64,000 bases of DNA from Ciona savignyi. Its lineage: Eukaryota > Chordata > Ascidiacea > Phlebobranchia > Cionidae. Below, piece after piece: positions 38,971 to 51,900 of this stretch. Location of the stretch: the NCBI GenBank assembly GCA_000149265.1, contig CH002344.1, positions 2,644,357 through 2,708,356 of the forward strand. Reading direction: 5' to 3'. The notes under the pieces were generated by a model that made no database searches, was not told the DNA's origin, and worked only from the letters and a program-made list of their open reading frames with translations. The first letter of the stretch is position 1. Every line of letters starts with the position of its first letter. A program made the translations under genes and the position numbers.

Positions 38971-40135
38971 AAAAATATATACGGCGTTTTTTTACGGGGA
39001 TCGGTTTCGAACCAAAGACCACTAGATTCAACTCCAGGAAATTTGTTGTAGGTTGGCCGCACATTCATCACTCGCCCTAACTGACTTCGTAATCAAACTG
39101 ATCCAAACTACATTATAAAATTAGTGATGTTTGATGAACTGCGTCTAATTTTTGAAATGTGGTACATTATAGGCGATTTCAAATTTGGTTGGACATATCG
39201 AAACAAACAGCGGAATTCCGAAGCTGCAATAAAATTTATAAACTTATAATAGCATAAAGAGTTTTTTTTTATATATCAGTATTGCAATTTGAAAAGACTA
39301 TTTATCGGAAACGGGTGAGGTCATGAAAAAACAACGCTCAAAGTCAAGAACGAGTCAATTATATATACTATATCTTAATTACAGGAGCTGCCCAATTTTT
39401 TAATAAAATAGAAAAAAATATTTTATTTTAAACTTTGCATGTTAAATGACAATTGTTGGGAATCTTGGCACGCAAGGCTAACTCATCTTAAATTTCCGGA
39501 GATGCACTTATACAGGTATTAGCTTAGCTGTAGGTTACCTTATCCAAGCCTTGTGTTTAATTATTAAAGGGAGGCTTGGATCGTGCAATTGCGTTTTATT
39601 TGCTTATTTAGCTGTATTAATCGTTAAGGACGTCAAGGCGGTTTGACAAATGTATTTCAAATGCGGTTGCATTAGCTGGGTATTAGCCCTGTGCAAATCG
39701 ACAGCATTGTCACAGTCCAGTATTGCAGTCTCGTGATACTTAAGCACATATTGCGAATGCTGTATGCAATAAACAAAACAACATATAAAGAGCCGCAAGT
39801 CAACTAGATTGGTGGGAAGATGGATCAGAAGGTTTCAACTCAATTGTTTACCATTTTTAAAGTTTATGTTCTGACCCCAGGTATCGAACCCATGACGAGG
39901 TCGTTACTGAGTCCGATTTTTAAATTGAAACCTGTATAAAATTCGTGTTACTTTACTGTCAAAATAAAGTTTATCAAACACAAGTTTGAAAAGCCTTTTT
40001 GTTATACGTTGTCTTTTTTGCTTTTCATGGTTCTTTTTTAGCGGTCCAAATTTCAAACCCCTGATCGCTCGTCACTTTGTCTGTTTTAACGCGTTGTTCA
40101 TTCAGTTGTTTATGCAGTTTTTTTGTTTATGCATG

Positions 40136-40228
40136 TAAACCCATGATGGGCTCGTTACTTGGACCGTGTTTTTGTATATGTAGGTATATGTATCATTCGC
40201 GCTAACCATGAGGCTACACGAGCGTTCT
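40136..40228 (-). repeat. SINE-A copy, minus strand
   Basis: Plus strand reads AAACCCATGATGGGCTCGTT, GTATATGTATCATTCGCGCT and AACCATGAGGCTACACGAGC. Confidence 0.75.
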
Positions 40229-40374
40229 CTTTTCGGCTGAATCACATACGAAATAGATGTATTAAGCCCTAGCGCCACCATACGACGAACAAATCCTGAC
40301 ACTTTAATTTCCCCAGATAATTATCCTGCTGTTTTAAAACAAACGTTGTAATGAATTTACTTACCAAATAGGGT

Positions 40375-40535
40375 GATAGGATATGGGGAAAATGGGGCAG
40401 TTATCACAGGACTAATTATCAGATTACCTCATGCCAACCGCTGGGTTACTCGAGCTATGACAGTGTATTGTAAGTGATTGAGACCTACGTTCTGTTTCGG
40501 GTAAACCCGGCAATTTAATGGGTTATTGTAATGTC
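40375..40535 (-). repeat. SINE-B, degraded, minus strand
   Basis: Plus strand GATAGGATATGGGGAAAATG, ATTATCAGATTACCTCATGC, CGCTGGGTTACTCGAGCTAT; heavily mutated. Confidence 0.55.
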
Positions 40536-40663
40536 CCCTAATTGCCCTTCTTAAGAACAAAACCATTTAAGCATCCGATAGTTTCGACCAACAGCCTTAC
40601 CACTGCAAGCTAACTTAATGGCCGACTGTGATATGCGACAGATACTAAAAATCATAACCCTTG

Positions 40664-40768
40664 TCCGGTGGTGTGGCCAAATGGGTAACGCGACCGATAC
40701 ATATACCTACTCCTATACAAAAAAACGATTCGAGTAACGAGTTCACCATGGGTTCGAAATTTGGAAAA
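40664..40768 (+). repeat. SINE-A copy
   Basis: GTGTGGCCAAATGGGTAACG, CGACCGATACATATACCTAC, ACCATGGGTTCGAAATTTGG. Only light decay. Confidence 0.8.
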
Positions 40769-42324
40769 ATGTTTGGGTAAAAAGACCATAACCCATACAT
40801 ATTCGTATGAAACGGCCACAAATAACTGTTACTAAAATTAAAAGCCAAATGCAATGACGAATGTATAGGTATATCATTAGAGATGATTGGAGCTGTCCAC
40901 ACATGATGGAATATGCGCTGCCACAAAGAACTTTATTGTCAGCTTTAAATTAGAACCACTCTTCTTCTACATTAGTATTGACGCCTTAACCCCACTGTCA
41001 CTCATCGGCGGCGGCAACTTATGACTTCGAGCGGCTAAAATGACTCAAATTCGGAAATCGAATTCAGATTGTTACTTTCCTCATTTCTCGAGCGGCGAGT
41101 TGAGCTGTCTGGTAGTGGTGGCACAGCACGACACAATAAACAGAACGCGATAGAGGCGACCTAATGGTAGATTTCGATATGAACAGCGGGTAGCGACGCT
41201 TAGGGTGAGTCAAAACAGAAGGCATTTTATCATCAAACGACACACAAATAGTAATGTTGTGAGGTTGAAACGGTCGCATAAACAGAGCTTTGAATAATAC
41301 GTCTTTGTGGCTGAGTGGCCAAGTGAATGGCCGGTGTTTACAATGGCAATACAAACGACACGACTGGTAAAGGGTCCGGAATCTATAGTTATGTTGTAAT
41401 CAACAAATAACCGTAAACACCTGTGTATATAGTTTCCGTGTCGGAAAGTAAACACGAGTTTGGCGGGACGCTGAAGGCTTTTGTGCTGGCGGCCAGCGGA
41501 GAAGTTTATTTTTTCGAGAAATCGGACCGCTGGCTGTTTACTCTACAACCTGTTCGGCCTGCCTAATATCAAGCCTGGCAACAAACAAACCAGAGGTTAT
41601 GGAAACCTGGGATCAATAGGCGAGGCCGGGCCAGTGCGGCGCGCCTGGGGCACCAAAGGAGCATTATTTATTTATAAACATAGTTTTATTGTTGGGTATG
41701 TGTGTTCCGCACAAACAAGCTGCGCTAATGAAATTAGGAATAAAAGACGTCGGTATGGGCGAGGCGACGAAAGCGTTATATATTTCTAAGCCATTCTCTC
41801 ACCTGGTTCGGTGTTTGCTTAGCGGTTATTTCGTCGTTTTCTAAACGACGTGTTTACCGCTGGTTGCGCAATAATACCAGCATCTATCCGTCCGATTCCG
41901 GCGGGCCGTTGGAAAAAGCCAAAATTTACAACTTCGCTGACAAATAATCGGAACACACTCGAGACTACCAGTCATGACGTAATATTTGCACGACGTCAGC
42001 CAAAAGGTTTACGATGTATCTCGAGGCAAGGAGGTTATGTGTCTGCGTTGTTTCAAATGACAAGTTATAACGCTGTAAAACTGCCAACTGTTCTGGGGAG
42101 GGTTTACAGATAGCGGATTTTTTCGTAAATCACTCCCTGTTGTTAACGTCTTACTTTTAACTGCGTTCTTATTGCGAAACAAAAAACTGTCAAACCGCTC
42201 AAAGCAGACCGACACCAAACCACACAACTAAACTTACTATATACTACACTATGGTATTAAAAACTTACCGGAAAATGTAGATGGAATAAGGTGTGGAATT
42301 CACGATACTCAAGTAGACAACCTT

Positions 42325-42490
42325 TCGAAATCAAGAAATCATGTCAGGCCGATTAATCGTTTCATAAATATGTGAAATATAAGTAATCCTGTAAAACTAT
42401 TTAAAAACTTTCAAAATCAAGAAATCAAGTCAGACCGATTAATCGTTTTATAAATAAATGAATTATAAGATATCCTGTAAAACTATTTTT
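42325..42490. repeat. Tandem direct duplication of about 85 bp
   Basis: Two adjacent copies share AATCAAGAAATCA(T/A)GTCA, GCCGATTAATCGTTTCATAA or its near match, and ATCCTGTAAAACTATT. Confidence 0.8.
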
Positions 42491-44120
42491 TAAAAAGTGA
42501 TGCACTCTGTTTACAAACAATCTTATACGCAACAAACAGTCGGTTCTGGCTGTCGATTTACAACCTATCCTACTGGGTGCAGTAAACACCGTCGAGCACC
42601 AGTTAACATATGGCCTTTGGTACGAGTCATCCACAAGTCACCTTCGGCCGTTTCTTGGCCCAAGCTTCTGACAAATAGTCATAAAACAAACAGCAAGGTG
42701 CCGTAATATCGTTTGTTTGTGCGCGCCAAGAAAAAGCGCGCGCTCCCTGCGCACAACAAACACGCTACGTGCCAAGGCACAAGATGTCTGGAATTCACAG
42801 CGCCTCTCCTTCGAGCGCTTCCACGAATTTACAACTTTTTAGACGAAACTTATGTCAGTGACGTTTTATATCTGTGGTGGTTTTGTCTTCTTGTTTATTG
42901 ACGGTTTCGTTTCGTTTGAATCGTTTTGAGTGTTCAATGCTTTGCACTGCCTACTGTGAATTTCCATCCGTTCAAGTTGGTTAGGTGAAGGGTTGACAAA
43001 CAAACAAAACTTGAAGGGTCATCGTCTGCTACTCAGCAGCATGTTACCGCTGATAGCTTCCCTGGGCAACATTTTACGTATACAAGTAGCCCAATAGGCA
43101 GCAGAGCGGCTCTAACGATGCGCTTTCGGGTCAAGTACCCTTTATAACTTCGACTCGCGAATTGAAACAAGCGCCGATGCTTGAATTGGAAGCCGAGATG
43201 TCAAAACAATGCGTTTCGTCATCGCCCCTTTCCGGTGACGGATTAAGAGCTCAAAGCGAATTCGCTACCTGCGAAGACAGGCAGCGGCGACTTAGGCAAA
43301 TGGGCCGTGCAGACGAGCAGCTATCCCACTATATTACACCCAAACTCGATACGTTATGAAGCACATATGGTGTCAAAATACAGCGGACGGCACTTAAAAC
43401 CTCTCAAAGTGCGAGCATGGCAATAAAACAGACTGACAACCACTCAACATAGACAAACACGTAAATAGCAACAATACGAGGAATGAGAAACTATGGCAAT
43501 ACAGGCACGAAAGCGACAAAGGCCGTTCTGCTCAACTTCAGTTGTCAACACGCAAATGCAACATGCACTATTATCACAACAAGAGCGAGATAAGGCACTC
43601 AAAATACAGCGAGACTTAAGCATGTGTTTTTGAACAAATTTAAAATGGACATTTCACAATTCCAACACAAATACTTTCACAATTTTAACACTTGTCTAAA
43701 ACCCGGTGAGGAAAGACGGCATTGGGCAGATTTATCAAGCTTTGTTATTTACTGATTTGAGTACAGAACGCCAGGTCAAGTTAAAATGCCTCCTGTATCC
43801 TTAATATAGGCCTGCATTTGGTTATCGACAAATACTGTACAAAATAACATTGCTAGCACAGGGTTGTCATTCAACAATGTATCTATTGGTTTGTGCACCA
43901 CGCTTGGTAAACAATAATCGGCTTGGTCGACTTGCGGAAAGGCTAAAGATGATTGGAGACCATTCGAGGTTTCATTACCAGCACAATGCGCAGTAAACAT
44001 AGCAAACAAACAAGCAGAAACTCATGTATGCGATAGAACACACACGACGAAGCTCTTCCTAACTTCTATAACCACTACATACCTGGAGATTGCTGCTTAT
44101 GAATAATGTTTTTCTAATCG

Positions 44121-44353
44121 AGCTAAGTTTCGAAACCATACATCAGGGTTCGTCACTATGAGCGCTTTTATATATAATTCGGTATATATATCGGTCGCGT
44201 TAACCATTCGCCGACACGAACTTACTATGAATAATTTTTTTACCGAGCCAAGTTTCGATTCCATGATTGGCTCGTCACTAGGACCGTTTTTTTCGTACAA
44301 GAGTCGGTATATGTATCGGTCGCGTTAACCATTTGGCCGCACGACCGTACAAC
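44121..44353 (-). repeat. Two SINE-A copies in tandem, minus strand
   Basis: Copies at 44121-44226 and 44243-44353. Each shows AAGTTTCGA(A/T), GGTTCGTCAC or GGCTCGTCACTAGGACCG, and GGTCGCGTTAACCATT near its far end. Same head-to-tail tendency as the cluster at 17.6 kb. Confidence 0.8.
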
Positions 44354-46073
44354 TATGAATAATATTTCCATTACATGTCTGACATGTGAACAGATGACGC
44401 TACTTAGCGTTGAAACTGCCCAGTGGTCCAGAGACACGCTCAATTCGTGTGAGGTGGGTACGTCACGATACAGGTGAAATGCATTATACATTTGATTGGA
44501 TGTCTAAATCGATCATGACGTAATAATCTGTTTCGTATTACATTAAATTGTGATCAAGTTCAACAAAAAAAATTGAATACAAATTGTGTTTCTAAGGTTA
44601 ATGAGTGTCACCTATATGGTCAAGATTAATTAAACACTAAGGTAAGACAGAGTTTTTTTTTATTACATTTAAATTTGAGTAAGGGCAACGTAGCATTTTT
44701 TTTTTAAATTTTTGGATGATCTAATTAAGTGAAACAAAATATATGGGTCAAAAGTCAATTTAACACTTTATTTTATGATCGTTTTTTTCATCAAATAAAG
44801 TTTATGGTCGTGAATAAGGAATATAGCACCACTCTGAACTTCTCAAAATAAAAAAGTGGTGTAGTGGCGTTATACTTTTTTTTGTTGGATAAAGGCACAT
44901 AATAAACAATGTTTATTTTGTTATATTTATGTTGAAAGATCGTACCGTAAGTCGTAAACCAGGTGGTCCGGCCGTATGTATACAATATTGGCCTAATTGC
45001 GATGGTCCTCAATAAAACGACCCTTTTCTTTGTAGTTGCGTCGTCGCAAGAATGCTATTTTCGTTTACCAATATCTGCAAACCAGCCCGCAATCTATGTG
45101 TACAGGAAACTGGCGGGGTATAAAGCACGCGCCGGCTCTTGTCTAAGGCTTTTATAGGCCTATTATGCCCGGGAAGATTTATTAAATTCTCTCCGCGCAG
45201 CTTAACCAAGGACCAGCGATCCGACGAAAGAACCCCACCCTGGAAAACAAAAACAGAGTAAACAAAACCAAACACGATGGCCCGAGCAGCGGAAGGTACA
45301 CACGGGAGAGTAAACACCGCACAACAAAAGCCAGTTGAAAGACGGCGATATATGCGGCGAAGCAGTACAATAGCACTTTTTAATAAAATGCAAGATCGTT
45401 TTCTGCCGATGCGTGGCATATTCGTCGGGTTTAACTGCCGGACGATTTGAAAGGGGAGTTGTTTGCTTTTGCAGACAAAAACTTTCCTTGTTTAGTTTAA
45501 GACGCATTTAAAAGTCCATTATGTAGTAGTGGGGGGCTAACATTTTGCTGTACAAATGTTAATTGAAAATCCAGTGGGATTCCTTCCAGCCCACATTTTA
45601 ATCGTAAATTTTAATAATATTTTTAAAAAAGGTTAGACCTGTCGTAAAAGTATTAACGCATAGGAGTTGTTTAGAGTAAAATCTTAAATGCTACGTTCCA
45701 TAAATCCAATAACCACATTCCAACTTTACAGTATGGTAAGTTCGTTAAAATGGAATACTCGTATTTGGAATGTTGTAGCAACATTGTTAAAGGATACTTT
45801 AAATCGCAATAGGAAGTGCCCCCGAAAACAATCAACCAACACCAGTAATAAGAATAAGCTGCATATTCGATGAACCGATACCTCATTTTTTTGCCATCAA
45901 GTTTAACCGTATGAACTCTCATAGAGCTATTTTTAACGGCCGACTTTTTCTGGTTTCGAACCGTTGACGTAAAGTTCTTGTCATGTTTGTGTCCAAAGTT
46001 GGGTCATAAGTCTTTTATTACATATAAATAGGTTGCGACCCAAGGCCACAGTAACAATGTACTGGGTTTGTAC

Positions 46074-46182
46074 TGTCGTGTGGCCGAATGGTTAACGCGA
46101 CTGATACATATACAGAATTAAATATAAAAAAACGGACTTTGTGAAGAGAACAACACGGTTTTAAACCTTGGCCCGGTGTAAG
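46074..46182 (+). repeat. SINE-A copy
   Basis: GTCGTGTGGCCGAATGGTTA followed by the family body, with a decayed B-box region (GGTTTTAAACCTTGG) and short A-rich end. Confidence 0.8.
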
Positions 46183-46837
46183 AAAATGTACTGGGTTTGA
46201 AAACTACACCTGCGGTTGTCACTCTATCCCGGAATTCTATGGCCACATGATCTTGCTTATGTATGTCATCTGTACAAAGATATTCTTTATAACACGACTA
46301 ATCGTCAGACTACATTGTACATGCGTTTCGGTTTTTGTAGTACTTTGCAGTAAGTTGTATATCTTGGAGATATTACTAGATTTTTGTTCAATACGTTAAG
46401 GTATTTTAAGTGTTTAAAGCTAATTAACCTATTTTAAGCACACAGCAGACTATAAAACGGCGGGTGTCGGTTCTCAGGTTTTTTAAAAGATAATGGTAGC
46501 CAACCACAAGTATGTTAATATCTCAGTTAACATAAAGTGCACAAGTTGGCTTATAAAACAAAATTCGGTATTAAAAAAACAACACAAACATCAACTAGTT
46601 GAATTAATTCCCACGCTTCATTTTTGCGACTTTCTACTCACTAGCGCCATCTGGCAAACACATATTTTTAGCTACGACTCGAATATTTTGATGGCAATAT
46701 ACCACTTATTTCGATGATAATAAACAACTTCGATGATAATAAACAAAAATCTTCATACAAATTTAAATTTGCCTTTTCGATAAATTCTACATGAGTTCAA
46801 ACACAAATAAACTCGAATCACTCGCACAATTAGTTTT

Positions 46838-46932
46838 TACGGTCGTGTGGGCGACCGATACATATATAAACTATATAAAAACGGTCTTATAGTAACGAGC
46901 TCATCATGGGTTCGATTTTAAGATCGGTAAAA
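46838..46932 (+). repeat. SINE-A copy, with A box partly deleted
   Basis: GGTCGTGTGG is joined directly to GCGACCGATACATATA, so the ccgaatggttaac part is deleted; the body and ATCATGGGTTCGA B-box region remain. Confidence 0.75.
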
Positions 46933-47111
46933 ATAAAAGGATGCTTAAATGCTAGTGTATTCTGAAGACAAAAATTTTGAGGACAAAATACTAGAACTAG
47001 AATAGTATATGACAATTTTCGTTGTATCGCCACTGATCAGTTGTTGGCGCTGCTACTTTGTGTTTATTTCGTTACCCACCTTGGTAGGCGAGAAAGAACG
47101 TTTTATGATAG

Positions 47112-47310
47112 TTCCAGTTTAATTTAGTTTATTTTCTATTTTTACTAAGAAAACACAAAGAGGGATATTTGATAGAAATGTGGAAACAGGAAAAACGGCA
47201 AAACGACAGTCGTTATAACGACTTATAAGTGTTCTATAGCACACGTCTAAAATCCAGTAAATGACTAACTTTCGGTATATTTGGGCGTGACGCCAAACCC
47301 ACAATTACCT
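47112..47310. repeat. Dispersed repeat C, copy 1
   Basis: TTTAGTTTATTTTCTATTTT, AAACACAAAGAGGGATATTT and ACGGCAAAACGACAGTCGTT match 56262-56445 in the same order. No open frame, target duplication or class assignment found. Confidence 0.7.
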
Positions 47311-47987
47311 CGTGCACACAGTCGCGTAGTCCAATTATTAGTTTCAAACCCACCATCTTTTACTCTATGTCGCGTTATCAATTTTGTTCGGAAACAATTT
47401 AACGACGAGTTGCCCCCACCCGCTGAATCGATGGATTAAGTTAAATATACAACACTCCACACTAGCTTCCCCTTTTGTCGACGCAATGTAATCCGACAAT
47501 TGTCCGTGTTATGACGACTGTCGTTGTGCTAGATAGTTGATGACCCGAGCCTACTGTTACAAGTGTTGCGAGAAGGTGGCCAAAGTCACGTACAACAATA
47601 TTGGCTTAAAGCATCTCGCAAATTAATATTTCTATTTGCGTTTTATTTTTAAATAAACATATTAGGCTATATTTCAGGACATGACAATACGAACTCTTTG
47701 TAGCTTTTTCCATTCTTCCAGCAATTTAACGGAAAAGATAAACACGATTACTATGTGGAAGTGAAAACCGGGTTAAGCGTTAAAATAGGGAAACCGTCTG
47801 ACCATCGCGTAGCTACAGTCGGGTACAGTAGCGATTACAGTGTGTTTAAAATATTTTAAAGTATATTTCACTAGGAAAAAGCCTACCAGCTGGACTAAAA
47901 ATCATTCTCGTCTCAAAAGTGGACGATGTACCTCAACGATTGCGTAAGCAAGTACAATACTCACACCTGTTAACCAACCAGTTAGTC

Positions 47988-48470
47988 TGGCGGTTTAGTG
48001 CGACGCCTTTCAACCGAAAGGTTGCGGATTCGAAACCAGTCGGTTGTGTTCGTGTGCAAGGCACTTAACGGACACTGCATTTATTTATTTTCTTGTGTCC
48101 TCTTCTATCCCAGTACATTATGGATAATTTCTTAATATGTCTGGCCGTAATAGCTAGCCGAGCAAGTGCATCATCTTTTAGCCGAAGGATGAAGCACTCA
48201 AAATTAGTCGGTTGTGTCATTTGACAAAAGGCCCGTAGCCGACACACGGGAAAATGGTCACATCACCTCGCGCCCACCGTCGAGTACCGGAGCTATTGAA
48301 GTGTGTTGTGTATGATAGACAAGTTCCTTCAATTTGGTATAACCGATTAATCCGCTGGGTTCAAGCAATGCCTTGCCCAAGGACACAACCGACTAGCTAG
48401 CGACCAGTTTCGCACCTGCAACCTTTCAATTAAAAGGCGACGCACTTAACCTCCAGACTAACGGGCCGGG
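47988..48470. repeat. SINE-B pair in opposite orientation, downstream of SPT4
   Basis: Plus head at 47988-48075 (CTGGCGGTTTAGTGCGACGC, TTTCAACCGAAAGGTTGCGG). Minus copy at 48240-48470 (CACCTCGCGCCCACCGTCGA, CACAACCGACTAGCTAGCGA). The head of the first is interrupted by unrelated DNA. Confidence 0.8.
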
Positions 48471-48775
48471 AAAGGCGTCGCACTTATCAACTAAGCTAAA
48501 TTTGGAAATATATTTAAAAACTTTAAATTAGCAGATCCAGATCCATTTATTGTCAATGCTGCAGCAATAACTGCGGTAAAATAATTAAATCAATAGCTTT
48601 ACTGTATCCACTGCAACACAGCTTCTAAGCGAAAAATTCACTAAAAATGGGGGAATAGAATGCTCTTCTATACAAAGTCACGTTATTTCTGGTTTGTATC
48701 TGATGTCAGTGTCGTGGTATCTACGACGTTGAGATCGCCATCAATGCTTAATATTAATAGTGATCAGAACTAGCT

Positions 48776-48903
48776 TTAATCCGTGGCTTTCTGACTTGTG
48801 TCTCTGGACCGATACGCCACGCCACTTGCTTTCAAATCTCTTATTATGCTCGAGGGAAGTCGTCCTGTTACACTGATCGCGTAACAACCCGGTTTGAACT
48901 TTT
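48776..48903 (-). CDS. SUPT4H1: SPT4 exon 4 with stop
   Basis: Acceptor gtattattgcag, split Lys, [20 protein letters not shown], then [21 protein letters not shown] and TAA at 48776-48778. FKPG-x-YA-(V/I)-SVTGRLP and G-(V/I)-AY-(K/R)-SRDT match the SPT4 C-terminus. Confidence 0.97.
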
Positions 48904-51900
48904 CTGCAATAATACGTTACATGGTGGTAAATATACATTGATTTCGACCGGTTAGTCTGGTGGATTAGTGCGACGCCTTTCAACCGAAAGGTTGCAGGTT
49001 CGAAACTGGTCGCTAGCTTATCGGTTGTGTCTTTGGGCAAGGCACTTAACGAAAATTGCCAAATTAAAGGAATCTGTGAATCATACACAACACACTGCAA
49101 TAGCTCTGGTAATCTGACGGTGGGCGAGGTAATCTGACGACTGCCCGTGTGTGTGTGTGTTAACCCCCTTGGTTTTCCCATAAACATTAATATCACGGGG
49201 ATAAACATTAATATCCCATCCTATCCTATATTTGGAATATGATTCAGAAAGCATCTGTAGTTGTTTTTTACACATTATATAGAGCTATCAATAGAAAGAT
49301 TTCTTGCGGAAAGTTTTTAACAGGCATTGTTTGGATCTTTTGTATATTACTTTAATCAAAGAAAATAAATTTCATAATATGAGAATAGGTCTTTTGCGAA
49401 GAATATAAAAAGAAATACTAAAATATGTAGTGATCACAAATTTGAGAATTAATAAAAATAGCAATTTTTATTTAGAATTAAAACCATTTTGCAAAATAAT
49501 TTATATGTTATCAGTGTTATGCTGAATTGCTTGGTTGGTATAAACCAGGGGTTCTTAACCAGGGGAAAATTTACCCCTTGGGGGTAAATTTTACGGATTG
49601 AAGGGGTAAATTTACTAAATTATAAGCTAAAGCAAACTTCAATTTTGCATTCTTGTGTGTTTACTGTAGTTTTATATAACTAAAAAAACGACTTTGATAT
49701 GTGTCCTGGTAAAAAAACGAAAATATTTGCTTTACTTTTCTTGACAAAGGGCCACCAATTAGATGAGGGTAAATTATACTTTTTTCATTCGGAAAGGGGT
49801 AAACAAGAAAAAAAAAATGTTAAGAACCCCTGGTATAAACGCTTCACAAAACCAGGACTTGCTATTTAGTCGTGTTCTTGGGCAAGTAATAAATAGTACT
49901 GATACCATATATATAAAAATCCTATTAAAGATAGAAAGGTACCGGTACGTACTTATTCGCTGCCACTTTGCAACCCAACTTTCATCAGGTGCCATCATCG
50001 AAATAAGTCTAAAAGAAAAAAGGCATTTTCTGACACATTTCTCTTTTATTGGTTTTAATTTATTTTTTGTCTTGCCAAAACATGGGAAAGACACTTAATA
50101 GAGATTATATAGGATAGGATATATTCATGTTTATCCCCGTGAATGGGAAAACCAATGGGGTTAACACACGGGCAATCGTCAGATCACCTCACGCCCACCG
50201 TCGGGTTACCGGAGCTATTGCAGTATTTTGTATATGACACACTAGTTCCTTCAATTTAGTACAACCCATTTATCCGCTGGGTTCAGGCAATGACCGTAAA
50301 GTACTTTTCCCAAGCACACAACCGACTATCTAGCGACCAGTTTCGAGCCTGCAACCTTTCGGTTGAAAGGCGTCGCACTAAACCACCAAACTAAAGTCGG
50401 TTGTGTCCTTGGGCAAGACACTTTACGGACATTGCCTGAACCCAGCGGATTAATGGGTTCTACCAAATTAAAGGAACGTGTATATCATATACAACACACT
50501 GCAATAGCTCTGGTAACCCGACGGTGGGCGCAAGGTGATTTGAGCGATCTGCCTGTGTTTTAAACCCACTTGGATTTTACCATTCAAGGGGATAAACATG
50601 AATATCCTATACTATCCTAATCTTCGCAATTAAGCTATTTTTAAATTAAGGCACTAAAATCTATGAAAAGCCTATCTCATGTACCCGTCAAAGGAGGAAC
50701 TGGTGCAGTCATACACCATGTCACGGTTCCCTCTCATGTGAAGATATTCATCACAGTTCTCGCAACCGTCGTACTCAAATTGGTCCAAAGTCTGCAATCA
50801 ACATAGGAATTAAGGATTACTGATATACCTACTTGTATCACAGAAACAAGTAAAATTGATAATCATAATTTGGGGAATAAAAAAGGTGATTTTTGGTTAT
50901 TTAAACCTGAATCATTACCAGTAGGTTAAATAAATCGAATGCAATTTCTTTATGATGTACAATACATTGTAGTATTTGAAACTCTGGTTATGCGATAGTG
51001 GACTGTGAACACATGGTATGCTATTATATATTTTACCATTTATTTCATATTTAACAGTAAAAAAATTTGAAGAGTTATGTAAATTATACCAACATATTTA
51101 TTTTTCCCGTTTAAGTTTAAAAAAGGGAAACAAAGCTTGAGTAATCTTGATGCACTTTGTTTTTATTCCACAAAAACTAGTAAAACAGAAATGTGTGATA
51201 ACCCCCTTGGTTTTCCCATTCACGGAAAAAACAAAAATATACTGTCCCTCCTATCCTATCCTAATGGACATTAATCAACGATCTTAATAAAGTTTGTAAA
51301 CGTTTGAAAGGATGCCTCTAATTACTACAGTATTGCTTGGATCGCTATGAAAATTAATTCTAACCCTGTCCCAAACACTAATCTCATCCCAACACTTACT
51401 TTAATCCCAACCCTAACATTCATATCAAAACGTTTTAGTGATAAGTTTCCTATTTCTAGTTTTCTTTGAGACTTTTGTAATTGCGAAGTAGTAAGCAAGT
51501 GCTCCAAGCAAATCTGGAATAATTAGAGATACCGGTTTGAAACCATCCACTTGCTTTGCTTAGAATGTGGGTCAATTTTCGGTGATATTTATATTTTGCG
51601 AAATATCATTTTAATAGTGTTCCTATAGTTAACTTGAATTAACCATTATTTAATATGATGACTGAAATGGAAATTACCAACAGCATCCCCGTATGGAAAG
51701 TACGTCAATTTTCGCCGAGATCTCGAGTGGGCACGCACCAAATATTTAAGTGTGCAGCAGACTTGGACAACTAGATAATTCTAGTTTTCTAATTAGACTA
51801 ATTAGAGCGAAATGCCGGTAATCTAATTCTAATCTAATTTGTGAAATGTTTTTATGCTCTAATTTTAATTCTAATCTAGTTTTCAGTTTTCCCAAAAATG

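Larger units (their letters stand above)
34589..48775. other. Gene-poor interval between FoxP and SPT4
   Basis: About 14.2 kb in which I can support no coding exon. It is upstream of FoxP and downstream of SPT4, so it should hold the FoxP promoter and any 5' untranslated exon, neither of which I can place. It holds at least ten SINE copies, a short direct duplication near 42.3 kb and one copy of a dispersed repeat near 47.1-47.3 kb. Open frames of 60-140 codons here have no family pattern or splice logic. Confidence 0.6.

Noticed and set aside
43162..43359. 65-codon plus-strand open frame starting MKQAPMLELEAEM
   Set aside because: Looks protein-like in composition, but I see no homology, splice context or second exon, so it is not called.
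48741..49208. 155-codon minus-strand open frame overlapping SPT4 exon 4
   Set aside because: It is in a different frame from SPT4 and mostly covers a SINE; the true exon ends at 48776 in another frame.
50363..50563. 66-codon open frame in the SPT4 intron
   Set aside because: Falls entirely within SINE-B sequence.
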